A DNA stretch of 64,000 nucleotides from JACCTU01 sp963809175 (GCA_963809175.1 CAWEIK010000001.1:1302001-1366000), one strand, 5' to 3'; counted from the stretch's first letter, positions 16,353 through 26,088 are shown. Translations and numbers: made by a program. Notes: generated by a model from the sequence alone, not told the origin.

Positions 16353-17864
16353 TTGGAAGGGCTGGAGCTCGGACGACTCGACCTTGAACGCCTCCTTTCG
16401 CTGGAGGCGAAGTTCGCCAAGGAAGGGCTCACCTTCGACGATGTCTTGCTCGTCCCGGCCGAGTCGGCCGTGCTGCCGAACGACGTCTCCACGAGGACTC
16501 GGTTCACGCGCGGCATCTCGATCGAGGTGCCGGTGCTCTCGGCGGCGATGGACACGGTGACGGAGGCGCCGATGGCGATCGCGCTCGCCCGCGAGGGCGG
16601 GATCGGCGTCGTCCACCGGAACCTCTCGATCCCCGAGCAGGTCGCCGAGGTCGACAGGGTGAAGCGCTCCGAGGCCGGGATGATCACCGAGCCGGTGACG
16701 CTGCCCCCGAGCGCGCTCGTCCGCGACGCGCTCGAGCTGATGGCGCGCTACCGCATCTCCGGCGTCCCGATCACCGACCCTGAGGGTCTGCTCGTCGGGA
16801 TCCTGACGAACCGTGACCTGCGCTTCCAACGCGACGAGACCCGCCCGGTCTCGGAGTTGATGACGGCGCGGGGGCTCGTCACCGCGCCGCAGGGCACGAC
16901 GCTTCGCGAGGCGGAGGAGATCCTGCACCGCCACAAGATCGAGAAGCTCCCGATCGTCGACTCCGACGGGCGCATCACGGGGCTGATCACCGTGAAGGAC
17001 ATCCAGAAGCGCGCGGACTACCCGCTCGCCACGAAGGACGCGCAGGGACGGCTTCGCGTCGCTGCTGCCGTCGGCGTGGGGCCCGACGCGCTCGACCGTG
17101 CGGAGGCGCTGGTCGACGCAGGCGTCGACGCGCTGGTGCTCGACACCGCGCACGGGCACTCGCTGTCCGTGATCGAGATGGCGCGCAAGCTGAAGTCGGC
17201 GCTGGACGTTGAGCTCGTCGCGGGGAACGTCGCGACCGCGGAGGCGGCCGAGGCGTTGATCGACGCCGGCGTCGACGCGGTCAAGGCCGGTGTCGGGCCT
17301 GGATCGATCTGCACGACGCGGGTCGTCGCGGGTGTGGGCGTCCCGCAGATCACCGCGATCTACGACTGCGCGCAGGTGTGCGCGCGACACGACGTGCCGC
17401 TGATCGCGGACGGCGGGATGACGTCCTCCGGCGACCTCGCGAAGGCACTCGCCGCGGGAGCCGACGCCGCGATGCTCGGCTCGTTCTTCGCCGGAACCGA
17501 GGAGAGCCCCGGTGACGTCGTGATGAGCCAGGGCGAGCGCTACAAGGAGTACCGCGGCATGGGCTCGATCGGCGCGATGAAGGCCCGCGGGTTCTCGAAG
17601 GACCGCTACTTCCAGGGGGACGTCGAGGACGTCGAGCGGATGGTCCCCGAGGGGATCGAGGGACGCGTTCCCTACAAGGGCCCGATGCGGAACGTGCTGT
17701 ACCAGCTGGTCGGCGGCCTTCGGCAGGCGATGGGCTACTGCGGCGCCGCCACGGTCGCGGAGCTGAAGGACGCGAAGTTCGTGCGCATCACCGGTGCGGG
17801 CCTGCGCGAGTCGCACCCGCACGACGTGACGATCACGAAGGAAGCGCCGAACTATCGGCGCTGA
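16353..17864 (+). CDS. guaB: inosine-5'-monophosphate dehydrogenase
   Basis: Oxidises IMP to XMP, the committed step to GMP. LTFDDVLLVPAESAVLP is the classic N-terminus; two CBS domains occupy about 120-235 (RYRISGVPITD, HKIEKLPIVDSDGR). The catalytic Cys lies in GPGSICTTRVVAG and the flap follows in YFQGDVED. 503 aa from TTG 16353, chosen because it follows the -10 box and gives LEGLELGRLDL before the conserved part. The open frame extends upstream to 16236. guaA follows 16 bases later. Confidence 0.95.
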   Translation: MEGLELGRLDLERLLSLEAKFAKEGLTFDDVLLVPAESAVLPNDVSTRTRFTRGISIEVPVLSAAMDTVTEAPMAIALAREGGIGVVHRNLSIPEQVAEVDRVKRSEAGMITEPVTLPPSALVRDALELMARYRISGVPITDPEGLLVGILTNRDLRFQRDETRPVSELMTARGLVTAPQGTTLREAEEILHRHKIEKLPIVDSDGRITGLITVKDIQKRADYPLATKDAQGRLRVAAAVGVGPDALDRAEALVDAGVDALVLDTAHGHSLSVIEMARKLKSALDVELVAGNVATAEAAEALIDAGVDAVKAGVGPGSICTTRVVAGVGVPQITAIYDCAQVCARHDVPLIADGGMTSSGDLAKALAAGADAAMLGSFFAGTEESPGDVVMSQGERYKEYRGMGSIGAMKARGFSKDRYFQGDVEDVERMVPEGIEGRVPYKGPMRNVLYQLVGGLRQAMGYCGAATVAELKDAKFVRITGAGLRESHPHDVTITKEAPNYRR

Positions 17865-17880
17865 AGTCGTCCGGCTGCCG

Positions 17881-19431
17881 GTGCCCGAGCCGGCTCCGGA
17901 GGAGCGCCCGGTGCTGGTGCTCGACTTCGGCGGCCAGTACGCGCAGCTGATCGCGCGACGGGTGCGCGACGCGCGCGTGTACTCGGAGCTCGTCTCGCAC
18001 AAGGTGACGCCGCAGCAGATCCGCGCGCGGAACCCGTACGCGGTGATCCTCTCCGGCGGGCCTGCGTCGGTGTACGCGGAGCATGCGCCGCGGGTCGATC
18101 CCGGCATCTTCGAGCTCGGCATCCCGACGCTCGGCATCTGTTACGGCGCGCAGCTGATGGCGCTCGACTTGGGAGGGAAGGTCGAGCGCACGGGCGCGTC
18201 CGAGTTCGGCAAGACCGAGCTGCGAGCGGAAGAGAGCGAGCTGTTCCGCGACCTGCCGACGGAGCAGACGGTGTGGATGTCGCACCGCGACGCGGTCACC
18301 GCACCGCCCGAGGGTGCGCGCGTCGTCGGCGAGTCGCCGTCGACGCCCGTCGCGGCGTTCGAGGAGCCGGGGCGCAAGCTCTACGGGGTGCAGTTCCACC
18401 CGGAGGTCGTACACACGCCGCACGGGCAAGACCTGCTGAAGAACTTCCTCTACGAGGTTGCGGGCGCCCCGCCCACGTGGACCCCCGCCGCGGTGATCGA
18501 GGAGCAGGTCGAGCGGGTCCGCGCGCAGGTCGGGTCGTCACGCGTGCTCTGCGCGCTCTCCGGCGGCGTCGACTCCGCGGTCGCCGCGCTGCTCGTGCAC
18601 AAGGCCATCGGCGATCAGCTCACGTGCGTGTTCGTCGACCACGGCTTCATGCGCAAGGACGAAGCGCTCCAGGTGATCGAGACGTTCGAGAACCACTTCC
18701 ACGTGCCGCTCGTGCACGTGCAGGCGCAGCAGCGCTTCCTTGCTCGGCTCGAGGGGATCGCGGATCCGGAGGAGAAGCGCATGCGGATCGGCGAGGAGTT
18801 CATCCGCGTGTTCGAGGAGGAGGCGAAGCGCATCGGCAGCGTCCCGTTCCTCGTGCAGGGAACGCTCTACTCCGACGTGATCGAGTCGGGCGGGAGCGAC
18901 GGCGTCGCCGCGACGATCAAGTCGCACCACAACGTCGGCGGGCTGCCCGAGCACATGGAGATGGACCTCGTCGAGCCGCTCCGGATGCTCTTCAAGGACG
19001 AGGTGCGCCGAGTGGGCGAAGAGCTCGGCCTGCACGAGCGGATGGTGTGGCGGCATCCGTTCCCCGGCCCCGGGCTCGCGATCCGGATCATCGGCGAGGT
19101 GACGAACGAACGGCTGGAGATCCTGCGCGAGGCCGACGCGATCCTGCTCGAGGAGATCCGCCGCGCGGGGCTCTACCGCGAGCTGTGGCAGTGCTTCGCG
19201 GTCCTGCCTGCGATCCGTTCCGTCGGCGTCATGGGCGACGAGCGCACGTACGAGTACCCGATCGTGATCCGCGCGGTCACGTCCGAGGACGCGATGACCG
19301 CCGACTGGGCGCGCCTGCCGTACGACCTGCTCGAGACGATCTCGTCGCGGATCATCAACGAGATCCCGGGCGTGAACCGCGTCGCGCTCGACCTCTCGTC
19401 GAAGCCGCCGGCCACGATCGAGTGGGAGTGA
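17881..19431 (+). CDS. guaA: GMP synthase (glutamine-hydrolysing)
   Basis: 516 aa. GATase1 domain (1-200) with LGICYGAQ nucleophile and FHPEVVH; ATP-pyrophosphatase domain with P-loop ALSGGVDSAVAA (about 222-233); C-terminal dimerisation domain ending NRVALDLSSKPPATIEWE. GTG start. Forms a guaB-guaA unit, a logical pairing for GMP synthesis. Converges on acyP with no gap. Confidence 0.97.
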   Translation: MPEPAPEERPVLVLDFGGQYAQLIARRVRDARVYSELVSHKVTPQQIRARNPYAVILSGGPASVYAEHAPRVDPGIFELGIPTLGICYGAQLMALDLGGKVERTGASEFGKTELRAEESELFRDLPTEQTVWMSHRDAVTAPPEGARVVGESPSTPVAAFEEPGRKLYGVQFHPEVVHTPHGQDLLKNFLYEVAGAPPTWTPAAVIEEQVERVRAQVGSSRVLCALSGGVDSAVAALLVHKAIGDQLTCVFVDHGFMRKDEALQVIETFENHFHVPLVHVQAQQRFLARLEGIADPEEKRMRIGEEFIRVFEEEAKRIGSVPFLVQGTLYSDVIESGGSDGVAATIKSHHNVGGLPEHMEMDLVEPLRMLFKDEVRRVGEELGLHERMVWRHPFPGPGLAIRIIGEVTNERLEILREADAILLEEIRRAGLYRELWQCFAVLPAIRSVGVMGDERTYEYPIVIRAVTSEDAMTADWARLPYDLLETISSRIINEIPGVNRVALDLSSKPPATIEWE

Positions 19432-19707
19432 TCAGCGCGTGACGCGGAAGCCGCGGATGCCTTCGGGCGACTCGTCGTAGACGTCGACGCGCTCGACCGC
19501 GGCGTTGCGCGGACCTTCGCGGCAGTACGCGACCAGCTTCGCGACGAGGTCCGGCGGGCCTTCGAACACGGCTTCGACGGTTCCGTCGGTCGTGTTCCGG
19601 ATCGACCCCGCGACGCCGTGCCACTCGGCGAGTCGACGAGTCTCGTCGCGGAAGAAGACGCCCTGGACGCGACCGTGCACGACGACACGTTGGCGGATCG
19701 TCCCCAT
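19432..19707 (-). CDS. acyP: acylphosphatase
   Basis: 91 aa, full length. Hydrolyses acyl phosphates. The substrate-binding Arg in GRVQGVFFRDE and the catalytic Asn in SIRNTTDGTVEA are present. ATG start with GACAAT 5 nt upstream. Divergent from the UDG-like gene across 29 bp. Confidence 0.95.
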   Translation of the reverse strand: MGTIRQRVVVHGRVQGVFFRDETRRLAEWHGVAGSIRNTTDGTVEAVFEGPPDLVAKLVAYCREGPRNAAVERVDVYDESPEGIRGFRVTR

Positions 19708-19721
19708 GCCGCATTGTCCCG

Positions 19722-19727
19722 TAGGGT
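19722..19727 (+). promoter_or_regulatory. -10 box TAGGGT (UDG-like gene)
   Basis: TAGGGT is 9 nt before the ATG at 19737. The acyP start is at 19707 on the other strand, so both promoters fit in 29 bp. Confidence 0.4.
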
Positions 19728-19736
19728 CACGTGCCG

Positions 19737-20259
19737 ATGATCCGCCAGTTGGTCGAGGCGCTCGCGGCGGCGCGGATCGGATCGACGTTCAACCAGTACG
19801 CGCGGTCGCCGCTCCGCCGCGAGCGGCTGCGACGCGTACCTCGAGCGAGCGGAGCGAGGCGCCTCGATCCTGCTCGTCGGCGAGGCGGCCGGCTACAACG
19901 GCGCGCGCGTCTCCGGGATCGCGTTCACCTCCGAGCGACAGCTGACCGGCACCGGGCCTGCGGAGATCAGCGCGACGATCGTGCACCGCACGCTGGCCGA
20001 GCTCGGGATCGCCGACGACGTGCTGCTCTGGAACCTCGTGCCGACGCATCCGCACGTGCCCGGCAGGCCGTACTCCAACCGCCGCCCGACCGCCACCGAG
20101 ATCGCCGCGGGGCTGCCGTTCGTCGAGCGCGTCGCGCAGGGACGGCGCGTGCTCGCCGTCGGACGCCTCGCGCAGAAGGCGCTCGGCGCCCCGTACGTTC
20201 GCCACCCGTCGCACGGCGGTGCAACCGAGTTCCGTGCGACGCTTGCCGCATGCCTCTGA
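19737..20259 (+). CDS. uracil-DNA-glycosylase-superfamily protein, frameshifted
   Basis: Small UDG-fold protein (173 aa when joined). Motifs include LLVGEAAGYNGARVSGIAFT (motif 1 region), LWNLVPTHPH and AVGRLAQKALG. The late HPSHGG matches the helix-loop motif of the superfamily. The frame breaks at about 19829-19834. One extra base separates MIRQLVEALAAARIGSTFNQY from YLERAERGASILLVGEA. Which base lesion it acts on is not clear from sequence. The 3' end overlaps the MFS gene by 10 bases. Confidence 0.75.
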
Positions 20260-21476
20260 ACGTCAAGCGCAACACGATCCTGCTCGCGGCAGCGCTCGCG
20301 GTCAACTCGTGCCTCTTCCAGCTTGCGGCCGCCGTGAACTCGATCACGTTCGTGCAGATCACCGGGATCGAGGGGCTGCTCGGGCTCGGCCCGGCGATCT
20401 TCCTCGCCTCGTCCGGGCTCGCGGCGCTCCCGGCCGGGCGTGCGATGGATCACTTCGGCCGCGTGCCGGTGATCGCCGTCGGGTTCGTGATCGCGTCGCT
20501 CGGCTGCTCGCTCGTCGCGCTCGCGACGCGCACCGGCTCGACCGCCGTCGTGATCACCGGCATGGCGCTGACGGGCGCGGCGGGCGGCGTCGCGCTGCTC
20601 GCGCGCACCGCGGCCGGCGACATGTACCCGCCGGAGCGCCGCGCGCGCGGGATCTCGTACGTCCTCTTCGGCTCCGTGTTCGGGGCGATCCTCGGGCCGG
20701 CGGTCTTCGCGCCCCTCTTCGCCGGCAAGCAGCTCGAGCCGGAAGCGCTGACGCTCCCCTGGCTCGTCGCGGCGGGCCTCGCGCTCGTCGCCTGCGCGAT
20801 CAGCCTCCTCATCCGCCCGGACCCGAAGAAGATCGCGGAGCAGCTCGGCACGAATGCCGGAGCGCCGCCGCCGACCGCAGCCGCGCCACTGAGCGAGATC
20901 CTGCGCAGACCGGGCGTCGTGCCGGCGATGATCGCCGCCGTCGCGAGCCTCGCGGTGATGGCTTCGGTGATGAACCTCACCGGCTACGTCGTGGTCGAGC
21001 ACAACCACCACTCGCAGGAGGACGTCTTCCCGATCATCGGCGCGCACGTCTTCGGCATGTACGCGCTCGTGCTGTTCGTCGGGCCGCTGATCGACCGGAT
21101 CGGTCGCGGCGTCTCGCTCTACTCCGGACTTGTCTTGATGGCCGTTTCCTGCATCGGCCTGACCTGGTTCGAGAGCGTGCTCGGGACCGCGGTGCTGCTC
21201 TTCGGCCTCGGGCTCGGCTGGAACCTCTCCTTCGTCGCCGCGACGGCGCAGCTCGCCGACCGCGCCGCGCCGGCCGAGCGGGGCAAGCTGCTCGGCTTCA
21301 GCGACCTCCTGTCCGCGATGACGGCGGCAGCCCTGGCGCTCCTCGGAGGGCTCGCGCTGGACGCCCTCGGGGTGTCGGCGCTGGCCATCGGCTCCACCGT
21401 TTTGGTGCTCCTGCCGCTGGTCCGGCTCATCCGCCGCCAGCAGCCCCCTGCTACAATCGCCGCCCGGCGGACGTAG
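20250..21476 (+). CDS. MFS transporter
   Basis: 408 aa, about twelve membrane segments. The MFS signature between TM2 and TM3 is seen as AGRAMDHFGRVPVIAVGF, and a long loop near the middle (PDPKKIAEQLGTNAGAPPP) separates the two halves. The second-half counterpart is DRIGRGVSLYSG. Substrate unknown. The rplM promoter lies inside its last codons. Confidence 0.85.
   Translation: MPLNVKRNTILLAAALAVNSCLFQLAAAVNSITFVQITGIEGLLGLGPAIFLASSGLAALPAGRAMDHFGRVPVIAVGFVIASLGCSLVALATRTGSTAVVITGMALTGAAGGVALLARTAAGDMYPPERRARGISYVLFGSVFGAILGPAVFAPLFAGKQLEPEALTLPWLVAAGLALVACAISLLIRPDPKKIAEQLGTNAGAPPPTAAAPLSEILRRPGVVPAMIAAVASLAVMASVMNLTGYVVVEHNHHSQEDVFPIIGAHVFGMYALVLFVGPLIDRIGRGVSLYSGLVLMAVSCIGLTWFESVLGTAVLLFGLGLGWNLSFVAATAQLADRAAPAERGKLLGFSDLLSAMTAAALALLGGLALDALGVSALAIGSTVLVLLPLVRLIRRQQPPATIAARRT
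21452..21457 (+). promoter_or_regulatory. -10 box TACAAT (rplM-rpsI)
   Basis: Near-consensus -10 inside the end of the MFS gene, 36 nt before the rplM ATG. Here the message has a real leader. No clear -35 is seen at 17 bp spacing. Confidence 0.5.
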
Positions 21477-21493
21477 TCATCCGTCGTCTTTTC

Positions 21494-21931
21494 ATGAGCG
21501 CAAAGACCTACACCGCAAAGCCCGGCGAGATCGAGCGCCGCTGGCACGTCGTGGACGCCGAGGGCCAGACCCTGGGCCGTCTCGCGACGCGCATCGCCGA
21601 CGTGCTCCGCGGCAAGGACAAGCCGGTCTACACGCCGCACGTCGACACGGGCGACTTCGTCGTCGTCGTCAACGCCGAGAAGATCGCGGTCACCGGCAAG
21701 AAGCTCGACGACAAGATCTACTACCGGCACTCCGGGTACCCGGGCGGGATCAAGCAGCGCACGCTGCGCGAGCAGCTCGAGCGGCGGCCGACCGAGGTGC
21801 TGCGCGTCGCGGTGAAGGGGATGCTGCCCAAGAACAAGCTCGCCGCACGCCAGCTCGTGAAGCTGAAGATCTACGCAGGCCCCGAGCACCCGCACGCCGC
21901 GCAGGACCCGAAGCCGCTGGAGGTCAAGTAG
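21494..21931 (+). CDS. rplM: 50S ribosomal protein L13
   Basis: 145 aa. Recognised by RRWHVVDAEGQTLGRLATRI, the central YYRHSGYPGGIKQRTL and VKGMLPKNKLAARQL. ATG 21494 gives the standard length. The stop TAG overlaps the rpsI GTG by one base. Confidence 0.98.
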   Translation: MSAKTYTAKPGEIERRWHVVDAEGQTLGRLATRIADVLRGKDKPVYTPHVDTGDFVVVVNAEKIAVTGKKLDDKIYYRHSGYPGGIKQRTLREQLERRPTEVLRVAVKGMLPKNKLAARQLVKLKIYAGPEHPHAAQDPKPLEVK

Positions 21932-22326
21932 TGGCGACGCCGGCGCAGTACCGGGGTACCGGCAAGCGCAAGACGTCGGTCGCGCGCGTGATCCTGCGTC
22001 CCGGTGACGGCACGACGTGGTTCAACGGGCGCACGATCGAGGACTACTTCCCGCGCGACACGCATCGCAAGATGGTGCTCGCGCCGCTCAAGGTCGCGGG
22101 TGTCGAGGGGACCTTCGACCTGCGCGTCCGCGTGCACGGCGGCGGGCCTTCCGGTCAGGCAGGTGCGACGCGTCACGGGATCGCGCGCGCGCTCGTCGAG
22201 GCCGACCCGGAGCTGCGGGTTCCGCTGAAGCGCGAGGGCTACCTGACGCGGGATGCCCGCAAGGTCGAGCGCAAGAAGGCCGGGCTGCACAAGGCCCGCA
22301 AAGCGCCTCAGTTCTCCAAGCGCTAG
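21931..22326 (+). CDS. rpsI: 30S ribosomal protein S9
   Basis: 131 aa. GTGKRKTSVARVILRPG at the start, HGGGPSGQAGATRHGIARAL in the middle, and the conserved basic C-terminus KARKAPQFSKR that reaches toward the P-site tRNA. Pairs with rplM as usual. Confidence 0.98.
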   Translation: MATPAQYRGTGKRKTSVARVILRPGDGTTWFNGRTIEDYFPRDTHRKMVLAPLKVAGVEGTFDLRVRVHGGGPSGQAGATRHGIARALVEADPELRVPLKREGYLTRDARKVERKKAGLHKARKAPQFSKR

Positions 22327-22350
22327 ATCTGCGCCTCCGCGGCGAATCGC

Positions 22351-22356
22351 TACCGT
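22351..22356 (+). promoter_or_regulatory. -10 box TACCGT (glmM)
   Basis: TACCGT is 9 nt before the GTG at 22366, in the 39-bp gap after rpsI. Confidence 0.4.
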
Positions 22357-22365
22357 CTCCCGGCC

Positions 22366-23625
22366 GTGGCTAGGAAATACTTTGGCACCGACGGTGTTCG
22401 CGGTGTTGTCGGCGAGTTCATCACGCCGGAGCTCGTCGAGCGGCTCGGGAAGGCTGCGACGCTCTGGGTCGGCGACGATGCGCGCGTCTTCATCGGGCGC
22501 GACACGCGCGCTTCGGGACCGGAGCTCGAGCAGGCGTTCGCGCGCGGGGTCGTCGCGGCCGGCGGGCACGCTGTGCTCGGCGGCGTGGTGCCGACGCCGG
22601 CGGTTGCGCTGCTTCGCCTCGACCTCGGCGTCGTCATCTCCGCGTCGCACAACCCACCCGAGTACAACGGGGTGAAGTTCTTCGATCGCGACGGCCAGAA
22701 GCTCGTCGACGCCCAGGAGGAGGAGATCGAGGCGCTGTTCGATGCGCCCGAGCGCGGAGGCGGCTCGATCGACGAGGTCGGAATCGCAACCGACAGCTAC
22801 CTCGAGCACGTGCTCGAGCGCTTCAGGACCGACCTCACCGGCCTGAAGATCGTCGTCGACAGCGCGAACGGCGCCTACGCGAAGCTCGCACCGAAGGCGT
22901 TCGAGCAGCTCGGCGCCGAAGTGCATGCGATCGGCGACGAGCCGGACGGGACGAACATCAACGTCGACTCGGGCGCGACGCACCTGAGGCAGCTGCAGCG
23001 GACCGTCACGAGCCTCGGCGCCGACCTGGGCGTCGCCTTCGACGGCGACGGCGACCGGATGCTCGCGGTCGATGCGCGCGGCAACGCGATCGACGGCGAC
23101 GCGATCCTGGCCGTGCTCGCCCTGCACCGTCGAGTCGACGTCGTCGCCGTGACGGTGATGACGAACCTCGCCTTCCACGAGCTCATGGCCAAGCACAGGA
23201 TTCGCGTGGTGACGACCGACGTCGGCGACCGGTACGTGCTCGAGGCACTGCGTCGCGAGGGTGGCGTCCTCGGCGGCGAGCAGTCGGGGCACATCATCTG
23301 GCTCGACGGCCACGTGACCGGCGACGGCCTCGTCGCGGCGCTCCTGCTCTGCGACGCACTCGACGGCCGCACGCTCGAAGACGCGGTCTCCGTGCTGCGG
23401 CCGCTGCCGCAGGTGAAGCGGAACGTGCCGGTGCGCACCCGCGTGATCCCGCCCGACCTTCGCGCCGAGATCGACGCTCTCGGGACGGGAAACGGCGGCC
23501 GGGTGCTCGTCCGCCCGTCCGGGACCGAGCCTGTCATCCGCGTCCTCGCAGAGGCAAAAACCCTTGCTGAGGCCGAAAATCTCTGTGGTACGATCTCGGC
23601 TCTCGTCTCTCGAGAGCTCGGCTGA
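22366..23625 (+). CDS. glmM: phosphoglucosamine mutase
   Basis: Converts glucosamine-6-P to glucosamine-1-P for UDP-GlcNAc. YFGTDGVRG N-terminus, active Ser in VVISASHNPPEYNG (about residue 92), the Mg site DGDGDRM, EQSGHIIW sugar loop and the phosphate-binding RPSGTEPVIRV. 419 aa, a little shorter than the usual ~445. GTG start. Directly before glmS, as in other actinobacteria. Confidence 0.96.
   Translation: MARKYFGTDGVRGVVGEFITPELVERLGKAATLWVGDDARVFIGRDTRASGPELEQAFARGVVAAGGHAVLGGVVPTPAVALLRLDLGVVISASHNPPEYNGVKFFDRDGQKLVDAQEEEIEALFDAPERGGGSIDEVGIATDSYLEHVLERFRTDLTGLKIVVDSANGAYAKLAPKAFEQLGAEVHAIGDEPDGTNINVDSGATHLRQLQRTVTSLGADLGVAFDGDGDRMLAVDARGNAIDGDAILAVLALHRRVDVVAVTVMTNLAFHELMAKHRIRVVTTDVGDRYVLEALRREGGVLGGEQSGHIIWLDGHVTGDGLVAALLLCDALDGRTLEDAVSVLRPLPQVKRNVPVRTRVIPPDLRAEIDALGTGNGGRVLVRPSGTEPVIRVLAEAKTLAEAENLCGTISALVSRELG
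23564..23594 (+). promoter_or_regulatory. possible glmS promoter
   Basis: TTGCTG (23564-23569) and TACGAT (23589-23594), spaced 19 bp, inside the end of glmM. The spacing is long, so weak support. The 23626-23721 gap shows nothing else that I recognise. Confidence 0.3.
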
Positions 23626-23721
23626 ATCCGGTTTTCAACGAGGAAATCCGGCCACGCAGCCGGGCTTTTGCGTTTCGCGGGCTCATTTCGTCGGGAAAAC
23701 GGCATTCGACCGGGGGTACCT

Positions 23722-25551
23722 ATGTGCGGGATCATCGGATACGTCGGAAGCCGGGAGGCCAAGCCGCTGCTCCTGCAAGGGCTCAAGCGCCTCGAGTACC
23801 GCGGGTACGACTCCGCGGGGATCGCGCTGCGTGAGGACGACCAGCTCGACTACGTGCGCGCGGTCGGCAACCTGCAGAACCTCATCGACGCCGCCGGCCC
23901 GAACGGCTCGGTCTCGAACCACGGCCTGGGCCACACCCGCTGGGCCACGCACGGCGCGGTCACCGAGCAGAACGCGCACCCGCTGACCGGCTGCCCGGGC
24001 GGCAAGGTCGCGATCGTGCTGAACGGGATCGTCGAGAACTACCGCGAGCTCAGAGCGTCGCTGCAGCAGGAAGGTCACGAGTTCCACACCGAGACCGACG
24101 CGGAAGTCGTCACGCACCTCGTTGAGCGCCACTACGACGGCGACCTGCTCGAGGCCGTGCGCGACGCGTACGCCGAGCTCGAGGGCCACTACGCGTTCGT
24201 CGTCATTCACCACGATCACCCCGACACGCTGATCGGTGCGCGGCACCAGTGCCCGCTCGTGGTCGGCGTCGGCGACGGCGAGATGTTTCTCGCGTCCGCA
24301 ACGACGGCGTTCCTGAACCAGACGCGCCGCATCCAGCTGGTCGAAGACGGTGAGGTCGTCGAGATCACACCCGCAGGCGCGCGCTTCTTCACGAAGGACG
24401 GCCCGGTCGAGCACAAGGAGATCGAGCCGGTCGAGTGGGACGACGAGCAGGCCGAGAAGGGCGGCTACGAGACCTTCATGCTGAAGGAGATCTACGAGCA
24501 GCCCGACGCCGTGCGCGAGACGATCGGCGATCGCATTCGGCCCGGCGCGAAGCTCGAGCTCGAAGGCCTGGGGCTCTCCGACAAGCAGATCCAGAACCTG
24601 CGCCGGATCGTCGTGCTCGCCTGCGGCACCGCGTACCACGCCGGCGTCGTCGGTCGGTACATCATCGAGGAGTGGGCGCGCGTGCCGGTCGAGCCGGACA
24701 TCGCGTCCGAGTGGATCTACCGCAACCCGGTTCTCTCCAAGGACACGCTGGTGATCGGGATCTCACAGTCGGGTGAGACGCGCGACACCGTCGCCGCGAT
24801 GCGCCTCGCGAAGGCTGCCGGCGCGCCCACGGTCGCGATCACGAACCAGATGGGCTCGCAGATCACGCGCGAGGTCGACTCCGTCCTCTACACCCGCTGC
24901 GGGCTCGAGGTCGGCGTCGCCGCCTCGAAGACGTTCACCGCGCAGGTCTCGCTGCTGATCCTCGTCGCGCTCAAGCTCGCGCAGGTTCGCCGCACGCTCT
25001 CGGAGGAGGACCACGGCTTCATCCTCGACGCGGTCTACAACCTGCCCGACAAGATCTCGCAGTTCCTCGACGGCGACCACCCGATCGAGGACATCGCGCA
25101 GCGCTACTACGAGCAGCCGTTCTTCCTGTACCTCGGACGGCACATCGGCCTGCCGGTCGCGCTCGAGGGCGCGCTCAAGCTGAAGGAGATCTCGTACATC
25201 CCGACCGAGGCGTACTCGGCAGGGGAGATGAAGCACGGACCGATCGCTCTCCTCGAGGAGGGCACGCCGGTCGTCGTCGTCGCGACGAAGATCCACGTCT
25301 ACGACAAGATCGTCTCGAACATCCAGGAAGTGCGGGCCCGCGGCGCGCACGTGATCGCGATCGCGACCGACGGCAACGAGGACATCCAGCATCACGCCGA
25401 CGACGTGATCTACGTCCCGAAGTCGCCGGCGTTCCTCCAGGCCGTGCTCGCGGTGCTGCCGCTGCAGCTGCTCGCGTACCGGATCGCGCGCCTGCGCGGC
25501 CTGAACGTCGACCAGCCGCGGAACCTGGCGAAGACCGTCACCGTCGAGTAG
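23722..25551 (+). CDS. glmS: glutamine-fructose-6-phosphate aminotransferase
   Basis: First committed step of hexosamine synthesis. 609 aa. MCGIIGYVG places the catalytic Cys2 directly after Met; GHTRWATHG follows. Two SIS domains occupy 280-600 with ACGTAYHAG, SQSGETRDT and GVAASKTFTAQ, and the conserved AKTVTVE end is intact. ATG 23722 is preferred over the upstream in-frame start because Cys2 must be N-terminal. Confidence 0.97.
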   Translation: MCGIIGYVGSREAKPLLLQGLKRLEYRGYDSAGIALREDDQLDYVRAVGNLQNLIDAAGPNGSVSNHGLGHTRWATHGAVTEQNAHPLTGCPGGKVAIVLNGIVENYRELRASLQQEGHEFHTETDAEVVTHLVERHYDGDLLEAVRDAYAELEGHYAFVVIHHDHPDTLIGARHQCPLVVGVGDGEMFLASATTAFLNQTRRIQLVEDGEVVEITPAGARFFTKDGPVEHKEIEPVEWDDEQAEKGGYETFMLKEIYEQPDAVRETIGDRIRPGAKLELEGLGLSDKQIQNLRRIVVLACGTAYHAGVVGRYIIEEWARVPVEPDIASEWIYRNPVLSKDTLVIGISQSGETRDTVAAMRLAKAAGAPTVAITNQMGSQITREVDSVLYTRCGLEVGVAASKTFTAQVSLLILVALKLAQVRRTLSEEDHGFILDAVYNLPDKISQFLDGDHPIEDIAQRYYEQPFFLYLGRHIGLPVALEGALKLKEISYIPTEAYSAGEMKHGPIALLEEGTPVVVVATKIHVYDKIVSNIQEVRARGAHVIAIATDGNEDIQHHADDVIYVPKSPAFLQAVLAVLPLQLLAYRIARLRGLNVDQPRNLAKTVTVE

Positions 25552-25562
25552 GGAGCGCCTCG

Positions 25563-26039
25563 CTAGCGGTGGTGATGGCCGCCGCTGATCGAGACGAGCA
25601 GCAGCGCGAGGAAGACCCCGACGATCACCGTCAGCGGTGCGAACGAGACGTCCTCGTCGTCGCGAGCGTTCAGCGCCGCGAGTAGCCCGACCGCCTCGAC
25701 GAGCTTCGTGCCGATGTCGAGCGGCTGGACCTCGCCGTCGGTGAGGTAGTAGACGACGGGGTAGGCGACGAGCAGGCTCGCGAAGAGCCCGGCGGCGAGA
25801 GCCGGCGCGAAGCGGAGCGACGGGCGGGCGAGCGCGGCGGCGACGAGCACTGCGGCGAGCGTGGCTGCAGCGAAGGCCGCCGCGAGCAGCGGCTCGTCCG
25901 TGTGCTGCGGCACGAGCACGGCGTGGACGACGGCGCTCGTCGTGAGCGCCCCGATCGTCAGCTCGCGTGCGCCGATACCGACCCGGCGAACGCTGCGCGC
26001 CTCGTCGGTCGGGTTCTCGTGGGCTGCCACCGTCGACAT
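25563..26039 (-). CDS. hypothetical membrane protein with His-rich tail
   Basis: 158 aa from ATG 26039, about four membrane segments (LTIGALTTSAVVHAVLV, AAAFAAATLAAVLVAA, LAAGLFASLLVAYPVVYYL, FAPLTVIVGVFLALLLV) and a C-terminus SISGGHHHR that could bind a metal. No family recognised. Its frame stays open upstream to 26150, but that would overlap the divergent oxidoreductase. Alone between glmS (convergent) and the oxidoreductase (divergent). Confidence 0.6.
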   Translation of the reverse strand: MSTVAAHENPTDEARSVRRVGIGARELTIGALTTSAVVHAVLVPQHTDEPLLAAAFAAATLAAVLVAAALARPSLRFAPALAAGLFASLLVAYPVVYYLTDGEVQPLDIGTKLVEAVGLLAALNARDDEDVSFAPLTVIVGVFLALLLVSISGGHHHR

Positions 26040-26075
26040 CGAGGGTACTTCGTCCCCGGCTGCCGACCGGATCGT

Positions 26076-26081
26076 TACCGT
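26076..26081 (+). promoter_or_regulatory. -10 box TACCGT, leaderless-type (FAD oxidoreductase)
   Basis: TACCGT is 7 nt before the ATG at 26089. Confidence 0.5.
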
Positions 26082-26088
26082 GCCGACG